Positions 1 to 7,971 of a stretch of DNA of 14,827 nt are shown here, one piece after another (the first letter of the stretch is position 1; every line of letters starts with the position of its first letter). Both the position numbers and the translations under genes were made by a program. The stretch is from the NCBI GenBank assembly GCA_902462495.1, contig CABQCC010000039.1, positions 1 through 14,827 of the forward strand, given 5' to 3'. The notes beneath the pieces are model-generated. The model made no database searches, was not told the origin of the DNA, and saw only the letters and a program-made list of their open reading frames with translations. The stretch is from an uncultured Eubacterium sp. (GTDB lineage Bacteria; Bacillota; Clostridia; Oscillospirales; Acutalibacteraceae).

Positions 1-33
1 GAACAAATATATATTAACCATATTATTTTCCAT
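1..33 (-). CDS. Start of a further operon gene, cut off by the window edge
   Basis: On the minus strand, 20 bases after the flxA stop codon, an ATG at 33-31 is preceded by GGGAGG at 49-44, a good ribosome binding site at about 10 bases spacing. The reading frame stays open to the window edge and gives MENNMVNIYLF. The short gap, with no room for a terminator, suggests it is the next gene of the fumC-hdr-flx operon. Eleven residues are too few to assign a family. It could be the missing electron acceptor or an accessory protein of the Hdr-Flx complex, but this is only a guess from position. Confidence 0.5.
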   Translation of the reverse strand, partial: MENNMVNIYLF

Positions 34-53
34 AATCCAATATCCTCCCAATC

Positions 54-881
54 TTAGTATTCGTCAGGCAATTCGTCAAGTTGGTCGCAGCGGAACACAG
101 GACCGTCCTTGCAAACATACTTGTCGCCGATGTTGCATCTGCCACACTTGCCCACACCGCACTTCATACGAAGTTCCATTGTGGTGTAAACCTGTGTTTT
201 TTCGAAGCCGAGTTCAATAAGTCCCTGAAGTGTGAACTTAATCATAATCGGCGGACCGCAGATGACGCAGGTCTTGTTTGTGTCAAAGCCGAGTTCCTTG
301 ACATAATTCGGAACAAAGCCTACATGACCGTCCCAGCCCTCTTGTTCACGGTCGATGGTGAGGTAAACATTGATGCCGTCCTCTTTGCACCACTCGTCGA
401 TGATTTCCTTGTAATCAACAAGGTCGTCCATACTGCGTGAACCGTAAACAATGTCGATTGAGCCGTACTTATCTCTGTTATCTCTGCAATAATTGATTAC
501 AGAACGGAGCGGAGCAAGACCGATACCGCCTGCGATAAAGAGCAAATCTTTGCCTGCAAATTCCGTATCAACAGGGAATCCGTTGCCGTATGGGCCACGG
601 ATTGCGATTTCCTGACCGACATCCATCATATGGAGCCAAGATGTAAGGCAACCGCATTTTTTGATACTGAATTCCATATATTCTTCATTTGTAGGAGAAG
701 ATGTGATTGAGAACATACCCTCGCCTGCACCCGGAATAGAAAGCATTGCGCACTGTCCCGGAATGTGCTCAAACACCTTTCCGCCCTCAAGTGCGTTCAC
801 TCTGAAGGTTTTTACATCAGGTGTGTCCTGACGAATGTCGGTTACAACACCAACCTGAGGAATTAAGGTTTCACTATTCAT
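54..881 (-). CDS. flxA: FlxA-like FAD/NAD(P)H-binding oxidoreductase subunit with C-terminal [2Fe-2S] site
   Basis: This 275-residue protein has the ferredoxin-NADP reductase fold seen in PyrK, AsrB and sulfhydrogenase gamma subunits. Visible parts are an FAD-binding barrel (about residues 8-105, with GQCAMLSIPG near 42-51, the FSITSSPT stretch near 57-64 and GPYGNG at 97-102), an NAD(P)-binding region (AGGIGLAPLRS at 117-127 and CGPPIM at 208-213) and a C-terminal cluster motif with Cys241, 246, 249 and 257. From the family and its neighbours it is inferred to be the NADH-oxidising entry subunit, passing electrons through FlxB/C/D to HdrA. It is cytoplasmic, with no signal peptide. Its ATG overlaps the flxB stop by one base (TAATG), which implies translational coupling. 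An AsrB role is less likely because no siroheme sulfite reductase subunit follows FlxB here and HdrABC is next door. Confidence 0.85.
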   Translation of the reverse strand: MNSETLIPQVGVVTDIRQDTPDVKTFRVNALEGGKVFEHIPGQCAMLSIPGAGEGMFSITSSPTNEEYMEFSIKKCGCLTSWLHMMDVGQEIAIRGPYGNGFPVDTEFAGKDLLFIAGGIGLAPLRSVINYCRDNRDKYGSIDIVYGSRSMDDLVDYKEIIDEWCKEDGINVYLTIDREQEGWDGHVGFVPNYVKELGFDTNKTCVICGPPIMIKFTLQGLIELGFEKTQVYTTMELRMKCGVGKCGRCNIGDKYVCKDGPVFRCDQLDELPDEY

Positions 882-1900
882 TATGCTTCAACCTCCAATG
901 CTTTTTCTACCTTAACGATATTCATCGAAATCGGGCACTTTGCAATACATCTGCCACAGCCTACGCAACCGAAAATACCTTCGTTATTGTCAGGATAATA
1001 CACAAGTTTGTGCATAAATCTTTGACGAAAACGCTCAAGCTGAGATGTTCTCGGATTGCCGTGAGCCATCTTTGTAAAATCACTGTACATACAGCTGTCC
1101 CAACATCTGAACTTCTTGACTCCGTTGCCGGTGTCGAATTCTCTGATGTCGTAGCACTGACAGGTTGGACACACAAAGGTGCAAGTTCCGCAACCGATAC
1201 AGCTTTCTGAAAGTCCTGCCCATTTTTCATTTTTAAAGTGAGCCAAAAGGTCGTTTTGCTTCATTCCCTCAAAAGAGGTGTTTGCAAGCGGAAGCTTTGA
1301 CATAACCGTTTTAACCGCACTCTTAACTTCTTCAACAGGGGCAGAGTCAGCATCTTCAAGCACAGCGCCCAATTTTGCGATAAGAGCCTCGCCCTTTTCC
1401 GTCTTTGCTTCCATATAGAGAGTGTCGCCATGCTTCCAAGCGGTGATGTCGCCGTTAGGGTCGGAAGCGTCAATGCCAAAAGCGTTGCAGAAGCAAGTTT
1501 CTTCAGGACGGTTGCACGCAAGAGAAATAATTGTTGCGTGGCTTCTTCTATTCTTATAATATGTATCAATCGGGTCAACAAGGAACACTCTGTCGAGAAT
1601 GTCAAACGCTCTGACATCGCAACCTCTGACACCAAATACCACAAAATCCTCGCACTCTTTACGGGTGTCCTTGATTTCGAGCTTCAAGCCGTTCATACGA
1701 ATGTCGTACAAATTCTCGGTCTGTGGGAAGAAGAAATCCTTTGCGGAACGGTTTGTGTTGTACTTTTCGGTAAGTGTCATACCGTCCTTGTATCTTGCAA
1801 ACTCTGCAATGTCGCCCTTGTCGGTCGGGATATAAAGTGCCTCGTTTTCTGCGATAGCCTTAAAAAGAGAGTCGATTTGTGACATAGAAATCTTTTTCAT
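881..1900 (-). CDS. flxB: FlxB-like 4Fe-4S dicluster electron-transfer subunit (HydB/AsrA-like)
   Basis: The 339-residue product resembles the iron-sulfur subunits of archaeal sulfhydrogenase (HydB) and anaerobic sulfite reductase (AsrA). The N-terminal two thirds carries the family's VFGVRGCDVRAFDILDRVF segment (88-106) and clustered cysteines at 129, 136 and 138. The C-terminal third has two ferredoxin-type [4Fe-4S] motifs: Cys234/237/240/244, followed by a TCQC extension, and Cys312/315/318/322. The likely role is to relay electrons between flavin-containing FlxA and the rest of the complex. It overlaps flxC upstream and flxA downstream by one base each (TAATG junctions), so the subunits are probably made in fixed ratio. 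The FlxB name follows gene order next to flxA and the general family resemblance. Distinguishing FlxB from AsrA would need a phylogeny. Confidence 0.82.
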   Translation of the reverse strand: MKKISMSQIDSLFKAIAENEALYIPTDKGDIAEFARYKDGMTLTEKYNTNRSAKDFFFPQTENLYDIRMNGLKLEIKDTRKECEDFVVFGVRGCDVRAFDILDRVFLVDPIDTYYKNRRSHATIISLACNRPEETCFCNAFGIDASDPNGDITAWKHGDTLYMEAKTEKGEALIAKLGAVLEDADSAPVEEVKSAVKTVMSKLPLANTSFEGMKQNDLLAHFKNEKWAGLSESCIGCGTCTFVCPTCQCYDIREFDTGNGVKKFRCWDSCMYSDFTKMAHGNPRTSQLERFRQRFMHKLVYYPDNNEGIFGCVGCGRCIAKCPISMNIVKVEKALEVEA

Positions 1901-2880
1901 TACTTTTGTCCTCCTCTCTCATAAACAACGCTCGGCTCGCAATCATCAAAATCAAAGTTAACAAGCGGATAACGGCTGTCTGCGTCCTCGCCTGCCTGAT
2001 ACTCGCCGTAAAGTTCGTTGGCGTCCTTGATGAATTTGCGGTTGAGAAGATGAAGCGGAATATTTTGAGGGCAAACTCTTGAACACTCGCCACAGTCGGT
2101 GCATCTGCCTGCAACATGGAATGCACGAATGATGTGGAAATTGCTCTCCTCAAAGCTTGTTTGAGCCGCCTTTTGAGCAACGCCCGAATTGTCGTTGTCG
2201 AACACGCACTTTTCGCAGGTGCAGGCAGGGCAAACATTTCTGCAAGCGTTACATCTGATGCACTTTGAAAGTTCGTTTTGCCAGAATTCGAAACGCTCGT
2301 CAGGTGTCATAGCTTCAAGTTCGGCAACTTGGTCAAAGCGGTTTGAATCGAGAACCTCTCCGTTTTCGCCGATAAGTTCATCATAGATTACGATTTTCTT
2401 GCTCTTGCAAGAAAGGCAACGCTCTGCCATAACTTCAAATTTCTTGAAAGTTTTTTTGTCGCCGTAAATTGTTTCAACAACAATTGAATCATCGGCTTCG
2501 GTAATGTCCGAAATACCGCTGAGTCCCGTTGCTTTAATCTTGTTTATGTCGGTCTTGCCAAAACATTCAATACCGACAATGTACACCTTTTCACGGTCTA
2601 CTCTGTGCTCCTTGATGAGCTGTTGGAGGCTGTAAGAATCGCAAGGTTTTACAAAAATTGCGATTTTGCCGTCGCCTTTTCTTGTTTGTTTTACAAGATA
2701 TTTTGAAAGGTTGGCACCCGAAAATGTGTTGTAAACAAATTCACAGTCAACCTCGTCTGCCGAAGTGAACACGCCCGGAGTGAGGTCGTACTTAAATTCG
2801 CCGACTTTCCAGCCGAGAACACGGTCAACAATGCCGTTTTGGAGGAGTTCCTTTGCCTTTGCAATTATTTGTTCTTGCAT
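1900..2880 (-). CDS. flxC: FlxC-like 4Fe-4S dicluster subunit (F420-hydrogenase beta-like)
   Basis: This 326-residue protein has an N-terminal domain resembling coenzyme F420 hydrogenase/dehydrogenase beta-type proteins (FVKPCDSYSLQQLI near 76-89, VGIECFGK near 102-109) and an extra CLSC pair at 155-158. Two [4Fe-4S] ferredoxin motifs follow: Cys207/210/213/217, with more cysteines at 220, 222 and 225, and Cys260/263/266/270. It is related in layout to the adjacent FlxB, and the two probably act together as the electron wire between FlxA and FlxD/HdrA. The start codon lies inside the end of flxD (16-base overlap) and the stop overlaps the flxB start by one base. No flavin or pyridine-nucleotide motif is obvious. 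The FlxC name rests on position between the FlxD- and FlxB-like genes. Confidence 0.8.
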   Translation of the reverse strand: MQEQIIAKAKELLQNGIVDRVLGWKVGEFKYDLTPGVFTSADEVDCEFVYNTFSGANLSKYLVKQTRKGDGKIAIFVKPCDSYSLQQLIKEHRVDREKVYIVGIECFGKTDINKIKATGLSGISDITEADDSIVVETIYGDKKTFKKFEVMAERCLSCKSKKIVIYDELIGENGEVLDSNRFDQVAELEAMTPDERFEFWQNELSKCIRCNACRNVCPACTCEKCVFDNDNSGVAQKAAQTSFEESNFHIIRAFHVAGRCTDCGECSRVCPQNIPLHLLNRKFIKDANELYGEYQAGEDADSRYPLVNFDFDDCEPSVVYERGGQK

Positions 2881-3308
2881 CTCAAATCCTCCAATCTCTT
2901 ATTTTCACCAAGCTCGTAGATAGTTTCTACAAAGCTGTTCATAGTTTCCGCAAACTTCTGACCCTCTGCTGCCGATACCCATTCAACACGGGTTCTGCCC
3001 TTTTCGATGCCGAGATAATCAAGCATTGAGAAAAGGAGAGTCATTCTGCGTCGTGCATAATAGTTACCTGTTGTGTAGTGGCAGTCACCGGGATGGCAAC
3101 CGCACATAATTACACCGTCTGCGCCTCTTTGGAACGCACGGAGAATAAACATAGGGTTTACTCTGCATGAGCAAGGCACACGGATGATTTTTACATCGGC
3201 AGGATAGTTAAGTCTGTTTGTACCTGCCAAGTCAGCCCCTGCATATGAGCACCAATTACAGCAGAAGGCTACAATTTTTGGCTTGAATTCGTTATTCTCT
3301 ATTTGCAT
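2865..3308 (-). CDS. flxD: FlxD, MvhD-family iron-sulfur adaptor to HdrA
   Basis: The 147-residue protein is a member of the MvhD family (hydrogenase iron-sulfur subunit), which carries a [2Fe-2S] cluster and docks electron-donating modules onto HdrA. The family hallmark is visible: VAFCCNWCSYAGAD (Cys16, 17, 20), then VPCSCRV (Cys46, 48) and CGCHPGDCHY (Cys69, 71, 76). In methanogens MvhD joins the hydrogenase MvhAG to HdrA; in bacterial Flx-Hdr complexes the same part is FlxD and the donor is FlxABC. Its start codon lies ten bases inside hdrA and its end runs 16 bases into flxC, the tightest part of the operon. No hydrogenase large subunit is present in the window, which favours the Flx-type complex over the Mvh type. 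Confidence 0.9.
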   Translation of the reverse strand: MQIENNEFKPKIVAFCCNWCSYAGADLAGTNRLNYPADVKIIRVPCSCRVNPMFILRAFQRGADGVIMCGCHPGDCHYTTGNYYARRRMTLLFSMLDYLGIEKGRTRVEWVSAAEGQKFAETMNSFVETIYELGENKRLEDLRCKNK

Positions 3309-5293
3309 ATTGCATCTACCTCCGCCATAATTTGCTTGTTAGAAAATCCGTTGAGATCCATTGCACCTGACGGACAAGCAACCGTACAAGCACCGCAACC
3401 CTGACAAACAGCCGGGTTTACGCTTGCAACTCGTCTGATTTGAGTTGTTCTGTCAGGCATACGGAATTCTTTTTCCTGATATGTAATTGCGCCGTAAGGA
3501 CAAACCTTTTCGCAAGATGAACAGCCGTTGCACATCATCTCGTCACTGTGGGCAACACAAGGGTTGCAAGTGAGTTTGTCTTTTACAAGAAGTCCGATAA
3601 CCTTTGCCGCACAAGCAGAAGCCTGAGATACGGTTTCGGGAATATCCTTTGGACCTTGGCACATACCCGAAAGGAACACACCTGCCGTAGGTGATTCAAC
3701 AGGACGGAGTTTTGGGTGAGCCTCGGTGAAGAAATCGTTTGTATCCATAGAAGCTGTGAGCATTGTTGCAAGAGGTCTTGCACTCTTTGACGGTTCGATA
3801 GCCGCCGCAAGAACAACCATATCCGCATCAATGTGAAGCTGTTTATTGTTGAGCAAATCTGAAGCCTGAACCTTGAGCTTTTTGCCGTCAGGAACAACCT
3901 TGCCGACCATACCTTTTACATAGTGAACACCGTATTCTTCAACCGCTCTGCGATAGAATTCGTCAAAGTTCTTGCCCGGAGTACGAACATCAATGTAGAA
4001 CACATAAACATCTGTGTCAGGATATTTTTCACGGGTGAGCATTGCGTGCTTTGCGGTGTACATACAGCAAACCTTTGAGCAATACGGCTTGCCCTTTGGG
4101 TCTGTTTCGGCACAACGAGAACCAACGCATTGAACAAATACAATAGTATGCGGATGTTCGTGGTCGGACGGACGGAGAAGTGTGCCGTTTGTAGGACCTG
4201 CCGCATTCATAAGCCTTTCGTATTCAAGAGAAGTTACAACATCAGGTGACTGGTTGTATGCAAACTCGTCAAACTTTTCAACCTTAATAGGTTCAAAGCC
4301 TGTTGCAACAACGATTGCACCGTACTGTGCGTCAACAAATTCGTCCTTTGCGTCATAATTGATAGCCTTTGCCTCGCAAACCGTTGAGCAAAGTCCGCAC
4401 TTGCCTGTTTTCATCTTAATACAATAATTAGGGTCGATAGTTGCAACCTTTGGTACAGCCTGTGCAAACGGAATATAAATTGCACTGCGGTTATCCATAC
4501 CGAGATTGAATTCGTTAGGCACTTTCTTCATAGGGCATTTTTCGGTGCAAAGTCCGCAACCTGTGCAAATGTCCTCGTTTACAAATCTTGCCTTACGCTT
4601 AATCTTAACATTGAAGTTGCCAACGAAGCCTTTAACTTCTTCAACCTCGCTGTAAGAATAAATCTTGATTTTTTCCTGCTGTGCCGCCTCAACCATTTTA
4701 GGGGTCAAGATACAAGCCGCACAGTCGAGAGTCGGGAAAGTCTTGTCTATCTGCGCCATTTTACCGCCGATAGTAGGTGACTTTTCAACAATATCAACTT
4801 CAAAACCTGCCTCGGCAATGTCAAGTGCGGTTTGAATACCTGCAATACCGCCGCCGATGACAAGTGCACGCTTTGTAACAGGGCTTTCGCCTGCAACAAG
4901 CGGAGTGTTGAGCTGAACCTTTGCAATAGCGGTTCTGCCCAAGATAACAGCCTTTTCGGTTGCCGTTGCCATATCTTTGTGAATCCACGAGCACTGCTCA
5001 CGAATGTTTGCAATCTCAACCATATAAGGATTAAGACCAACCGAAGCAGCAGCCTTGCGGAATGTGTTTTCGTGCATACGAGGTGAGCAAGAGCAAATTA
5101 CAACGCCTGTAAGGTTATATTCCTTGATAGCGTCCTTAACCATATTTTGTCCTGCCTCGGAGCACATATATTGATAATCGGTGGAGTAAACTACGCCCGG
5201 CTCGTTCTTCAAAGTTTCCGCAACTTTGTGAACATCAACCGTACCGGCGATATTGCTACCGCACCAACAAACGAATACGCCTATTCTGTGCAT
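3299..5293 (-). CDS. hdrA: HdrA, flavin- and multi-cluster heterodisulfide reductase subunit A
   Basis: The 664-residue product has the complete HdrA layout. An N-terminal cysteine domain (VCWCG at 8-12, CSCSPRMHE at 68-76) precedes a thioredoxin-reductase-like FAD domain with GGGIAGIQ at 147-154 and the HdrA segment TFPTLDCAACILTPKMVE at 185-202. Inserted ferredoxin motifs lie at Cys243/246/249/253 and Cys291/299/302/306, and two classical C-terminal [4Fe-4S] motifs at Cys588/591/594/598 and Cys630/633/636/640. The CVGSRC...CSKVCC region is at 389-410. In characterised complexes the HdrA flavin is the bifurcation site: two electron pairs enter, one electron stream goes to ferredoxin and the other to HdrB. 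Here the donor is inferred to be NADH via FlxABCD. No MvhD domain is fused; FlxD is separate and overlaps by ten bases. The start is supported by GGGAGGAG just upstream. Confidence 0.93.
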   Translation of the reverse strand: MHRIGVFVCWCGSNIAGTVDVHKVAETLKNEPGVVYSTDYQYMCSEAGQNMVKDAIKEYNLTGVVICSCSPRMHENTFRKAAASVGLNPYMVEIANIREQCSWIHKDMATATEKAVILGRTAIAKVQLNTPLVAGESPVTKRALVIGGGIAGIQTALDIAEAGFEVDIVEKSPTIGGKMAQIDKTFPTLDCAACILTPKMVEAAQQEKIKIYSYSEVEEVKGFVGNFNVKIKRKARFVNEDICTGCGLCTEKCPMKKVPNEFNLGMDNRSAIYIPFAQAVPKVATIDPNYCIKMKTGKCGLCSTVCEAKAINYDAKDEFVDAQYGAIVVATGFEPIKVEKFDEFAYNQSPDVVTSLEYERLMNAAGPTNGTLLRPSDHEHPHTIVFVQCVGSRCAETDPKGKPYCSKVCCMYTAKHAMLTREKYPDTDVYVFYIDVRTPGKNFDEFYRRAVEEYGVHYVKGMVGKVVPDGKKLKVQASDLLNNKQLHIDADMVVLAAAIEPSKSARPLATMLTASMDTNDFFTEAHPKLRPVESPTAGVFLSGMCQGPKDIPETVSQASACAAKVIGLLVKDKLTCNPCVAHSDEMMCNGCSSCEKVCPYGAITYQEKEFRMPDRTTQIRRVASVNPAVCQGCGACTVACPSGAMDLNGFSNKQIMAEVDAICK

Positions 5294-5313
5294 ATTTTTC
5301 TACTCCTCCCTAC

Positions 5314-5700
5314 TTATTTCCAATACTTTCTCATTGCAGACACGATAGCCTGCTGAGGTAAATCCTCATCCCACATTTCAGGAATGTCCTGCGGGTGCAA
5401 ATGTTCCTCGCCCTGACGGCGAATTTTTGCAACTCTTACAGCCTCAACAAATCTTGCCGGCTCAACGCCTCTTGGGCAACGCTCCAAGCAAGCAAGGCAA
5501 GAAAGGCAGGTGTAAAGCGATTCGCTCTCCAAAAGCGGTTCGATGTTACCGTTTGCCACCATAGACACAAACTGATGCGGATGATATTCCATATTATCAT
5601 AAGAAGGACAGGTTGCCGAGCATTTGCCACAGCCCATACATTTGAGCGGATTGATTCCTGCCGAACGGATAACCTGCTCTTTGAGATAATTATTTTCCAT
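5314..5700 (-). CDS. hdrC: HdrC, two-cluster ferredoxin-like heterodisulfide reductase subunit C
   Basis: This 128-residue protein has the size and pattern of HdrC: two [4Fe-4S] motifs, Cys21/24/27/31 (CMGCGKCSATCP) and Cys65/68/71/75 (CLSCLACLERCP), separated by a short helical stretch. HdrC shuttles electrons from HdrA to the active-site subunit HdrB. It begins 12 bases after hdrB, with its ribosome binding site (GGAGG) directly following the hdrB stop codon, and ends 20 bases before hdrA. No membrane segment is seen, so it is the soluble HdrABC type and not an HdrDE or membrane-bound type. Confidence 0.92.
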   Translation of the reverse strand: MENNYLKEQVIRSAGINPLKCMGCGKCSATCPSYDNMEYHPHQFVSMVANGNIEPLLESESLYTCLSCLACLERCPRGVEPARFVEAVRVAKIRRQGEEHLHPQDIPEMWDEDLPQQAIVSAMRKYWK

Positions 5701-5712
5701 TGCAAGCCCTCC

Positions 5713-6498
5713 TTATTCGCCAATCAAACCGAGCGCCTCTGCAAGCACCTCTGTGAAGTACTTAACAGGCACATCATAATCTGTTGCATTCTTATTGAGA
5801 TTATACATACAAAGCGGACAAGCCGTGATGACCATCTCTGCTCCGTTTTTAACCACATTTTCAAGCACTGCATTGCCGTTTGCTTTTGCAATCTCCTTGT
5901 TTTCAAGGGTAGTGTAGCCGCCGCAGCACTCGTTGCGCATTGAATACACAACAGGAGTTGCGCCCAATGCTTTGATTAAATCCTCCATAATTGTCGGATT
6001 TTCAGGGTCGTCCATCTGCATAACTCTGCTCGGACGAAGAAGCAAGCAACCGTAGTACGCTGCAATCTTTTTGCCCTTGAGAGGATTTTTTACCGCTGAC
6101 TTGACATTGTCAAATCCCACCTTGTCACGCAAAACTTCAAGAAAGTGAATGACATTTGTTTCGCCTCTGTAAGGCTCGTCAAGTTTCATATATCTTGCAA
6201 CCTTGTCTGCGATTTCTTCATCAAGCATATCGTTGTTTACCTGCTTGATGACATTGTGGCAGGCGGAGCACATAGTTACAAGATCCTGACCGAGTTCCTT
6301 TGATTTATTGAGCGCACGAACGGAAGAAAGCTTTGTTGCAATCTCGTCCCTTGCCATAGGATAAACACCGCCGCAGCATTGCCAATCAGGAAGTTCCTCA
6401 AGTGTAACACCGAGAGCCTCTGCCGACATTCTTGCGTATTTATCCAAATCCTGCGCCTTTGTTTTCAAGGTGCATCCCGGATAATAACTGAAAGTCAT
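5713..6498 (-). CDS. hdrB: HdrB, catalytic CCG-domain heterodisulfide reductase subunit B
   Basis: The 261-residue product has two complete CCG motifs of the kind that bind the unusual non-cubane [4Fe-4S] clusters of HdrB: Cys9 with Cys41-Cys42 and Cys77/Cys80 (C-x31-CC-x34-CxxC), and Cys151 with Cys191-Cys192 and Cys227/Cys230 (C-x39-CC-x34-CxxC). In methanogens this subunit cleaves the CoM-S-S-CoB heterodisulfide; in sulfate reducers the proposed partner is the DsrC trisulfide or disulfide. With all cluster ligands present it should be catalytically competent, but no CoM/CoB or DsrC gene is visible, so the substrate is unknown. The start is supported by AAAGGAG upstream. It lies 49 bases after fumC with no terminator-like hairpin, so it is probably cotranscribed with the fumarase. 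Confidence 0.92.
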   Translation of the reverse strand: MTFSYYPGCTLKTKAQDLDKYARMSAEALGVTLEELPDWQCCGGVYPMARDEIATKLSSVRALNKSKELGQDLVTMCSACHNVIKQVNNDMLDEEIADKVARYMKLDEPYRGETNVIHFLEVLRDKVGFDNVKSAVKNPLKGKKIAAYYGCLLLRPSRVMQMDDPENPTIMEDLIKALGATPVVYSMRNECCGGYTTLENKEIAKANGNAVLENVVKNGAEMVITACPLCMYNLNKNATDYDVPVKYFTEVLAEALGLIGE

Positions 6499-6547
6499 TA
6501 TTCTATTCTCCTTTATCCTAAATCCAAAATTCTAATTTTTACGAAAA

Positions 6548-7924
6548 TCAAACCATCTGTTCCGGATGGAAAACTTCGTCAAATCTTTCTTCTGTGAGGA
6601 AGCCGAGCTGAACGCAAGCCTCCTTGAGAGAAATGTTGTTCTTGTATGCAAGCTTTGCAGTCTTTGCCGCATTTTCATAGCCGATATACGGATTGAGAGC
6701 AGTAACAAGCATAAGAGAGTTGTGGAGGTTTGAAGCCATCTTATCCTCGTTTGCCGTGATACCGACAGCACAGTTGTCGTTGAATGAAATCATTGCTTCC
6801 GAAAGAAGTCTGACTGACTGTGTGAAGTTATAAATAATAACAGGCATAAACACATTAAGTTCAAAGTTGCCCTGTGAAGCAGCCATACCGATTGCCGTGT
6901 CGTTGCCGATAACCTGAACCGCAACCATTGTTACAGCCTCGCACTGTGTTGGGTTAACCTTGCCCGGCATAATTGATGAGCCCGGCTCATTTTCAGGGAT
7001 TTTGATTTCGCCAAGACCAAGGCGAGGACCCGAAGCAAGCCAACGAACATCGTTTGCAATCTTCATAAGGTCAGCCGCAAGAGCCTTGAGTGCACCGTGA
7101 GCAAACACGATTTCGTCCTTTGATGTAAGAGCGTGGAACTTGTTTGGAGCTGTGATGAAGTGCTTGCCTGTGATTTCTGTTACAGCCTCTGCAACCTTAA
7201 CATCAAAGTCCTTTGGTGCGTTAAGACCTGTTCCTACTGCTGTTCCGCCGAGTGCCAATTCCTTGAGTTCCGGAAGTGCGATTTCGAGAAGTCGTCTGTC
7301 CTTTTCAAGAGAAGTTCTCCATCCGCTGATTTCCTGTGAAAATGTGATAGGAGTTGCGTCCTGAAGATGAGTTCTGCCCGACTTTACGATGCCTTCGTGC
7401 TTTTCTTCAAGCATTTTGAATGTTGCGATGAGTTTGTCAAGAGCAGGGAAAACTTTGTCCTCGATTCCGAGAACAGCCGCAATGCTCATAGCTGTCGGGA
7501 ATGTATCGTTTGATGACTGTGACATATTGATGTCGTCATTCGGGTGAAGAATCTTTTTGCCTGCAATCTCGTTACCTCTGTTTGCGATAACTTCGTTTGC
7601 ATTCATATTTGACTGTGTGCCCGAACCTGTCTGCCAAACAACAAGCGGAAAGTGCTCGTTGAGTGAACCGCTCATAACTTCGTCACAAGCCTGTGAAATA
7701 GCGGAAAGCTTTTCGTCTGTCATTTTTTCAGGCTTAAGCTGATTGTTTGCAATAGCGGCAGCCTTTTTGAGCACGCCGAATGCGTGAGTAATCTCTCTTG
7801 GCATAACTTCAATGCCAACGCCAATCTTGAAGTTTTCGTGGCTACGCTCTGTCTGAGCCGCCCAATACTTGTCTGCAGGTACTTTAACCTCGCCCATTGA
7901 GTCGTGTTCAATACGATATTCCAT
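6548..7924 (-). CDS. fumC: Class II fumarate hydratase (fumarase C)
   Basis: This 458-residue protein is a full-length class II fumarase, which interconverts L-malate and fumarate without an iron-sulfur cluster. Diagnostic features are QTGSGTQSNMNANEV at 98-112, SGRTHLQDATP at 182-192 with the substrate-site His186, and the superfamily signature GSSIMPGKVNP at 315-325 with the catalytic Ser loop. The strict fumarase hallmarks separate it from aspartase and argininosuccinate lyase, although aspartase is the closest alternative. An AGGAGG site precedes the ATG. It is the first gene after a strong promoter and a Rex-like operator, and hdrB follows only 49 bases later. This places malate/fumarate conversion in the same transcript as the NADH-oxidising Hdr-Flx complex, as expected if fumarate is part of an electron-sink pathway. 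No fumarate reductase is visible in the window. Confidence 0.95.
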   Translation of the reverse strand: MEYRIEHDSMGEVKVPADKYWAAQTERSHENFKIGVGIEVMPREITHAFGVLKKAAAIANNQLKPEKMTDEKLSAISQACDEVMSGSLNEHFPLVVWQTGSGTQSNMNANEVIANRGNEIAGKKILHPNDDINMSQSSNDTFPTAMSIAAVLGIEDKVFPALDKLIATFKMLEEKHEGIVKSGRTHLQDATPITFSQEISGWRTSLEKDRRLLEIALPELKELALGGTAVGTGLNAPKDFDVKVAEAVTEITGKHFITAPNKFHALTSKDEIVFAHGALKALAADLMKIANDVRWLASGPRLGLGEIKIPENEPGSSIMPGKVNPTQCEAVTMVAVQVIGNDTAIGMAASQGNFELNVFMPVIIYNFTQSVRLLSEAMISFNDNCAVGITANEDKMASNLHNSLMLVTALNPYIGYENAAKTAKLAYKNNISLKEACVQLGFLTEERFDEVFHPEQMV

Positions 7925-7971
7925 AATCTTTTCCTCCTGATATACGGTTGGGTTTAATTTTTTTCTACTAT

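Noticed and set aside
81..440. Open frame of 119 codons on the plus strand opposite flxA
   Set aside because: It lies wholly inside flxA, whose protein family is clear; its translation shows no recognisable domain. The same reasoning applies to the other frames lying opposite or inside the named genes.
54..1900. AsrAB anaerobic sulfite reductase or sulfhydrogenase subunits
   Set aside because: FlxA and FlxB resemble these, but there is no siroheme AsrC-type subunit and no NiFe hydrogenase subunit in the window, and the genes are physically joined to MvhD- and HdrA-like genes, which fits Flx-Hdr better.
2865..6498. Methanogenic archaeal origin of the hdr genes
   Set aside because: Hdr genes are widespread in anaerobic bacteria; the sigma-A promoters, Rex-like sites, zapA and maf all indicate a bacterial chromosome, and composition does not change visibly across the operon.
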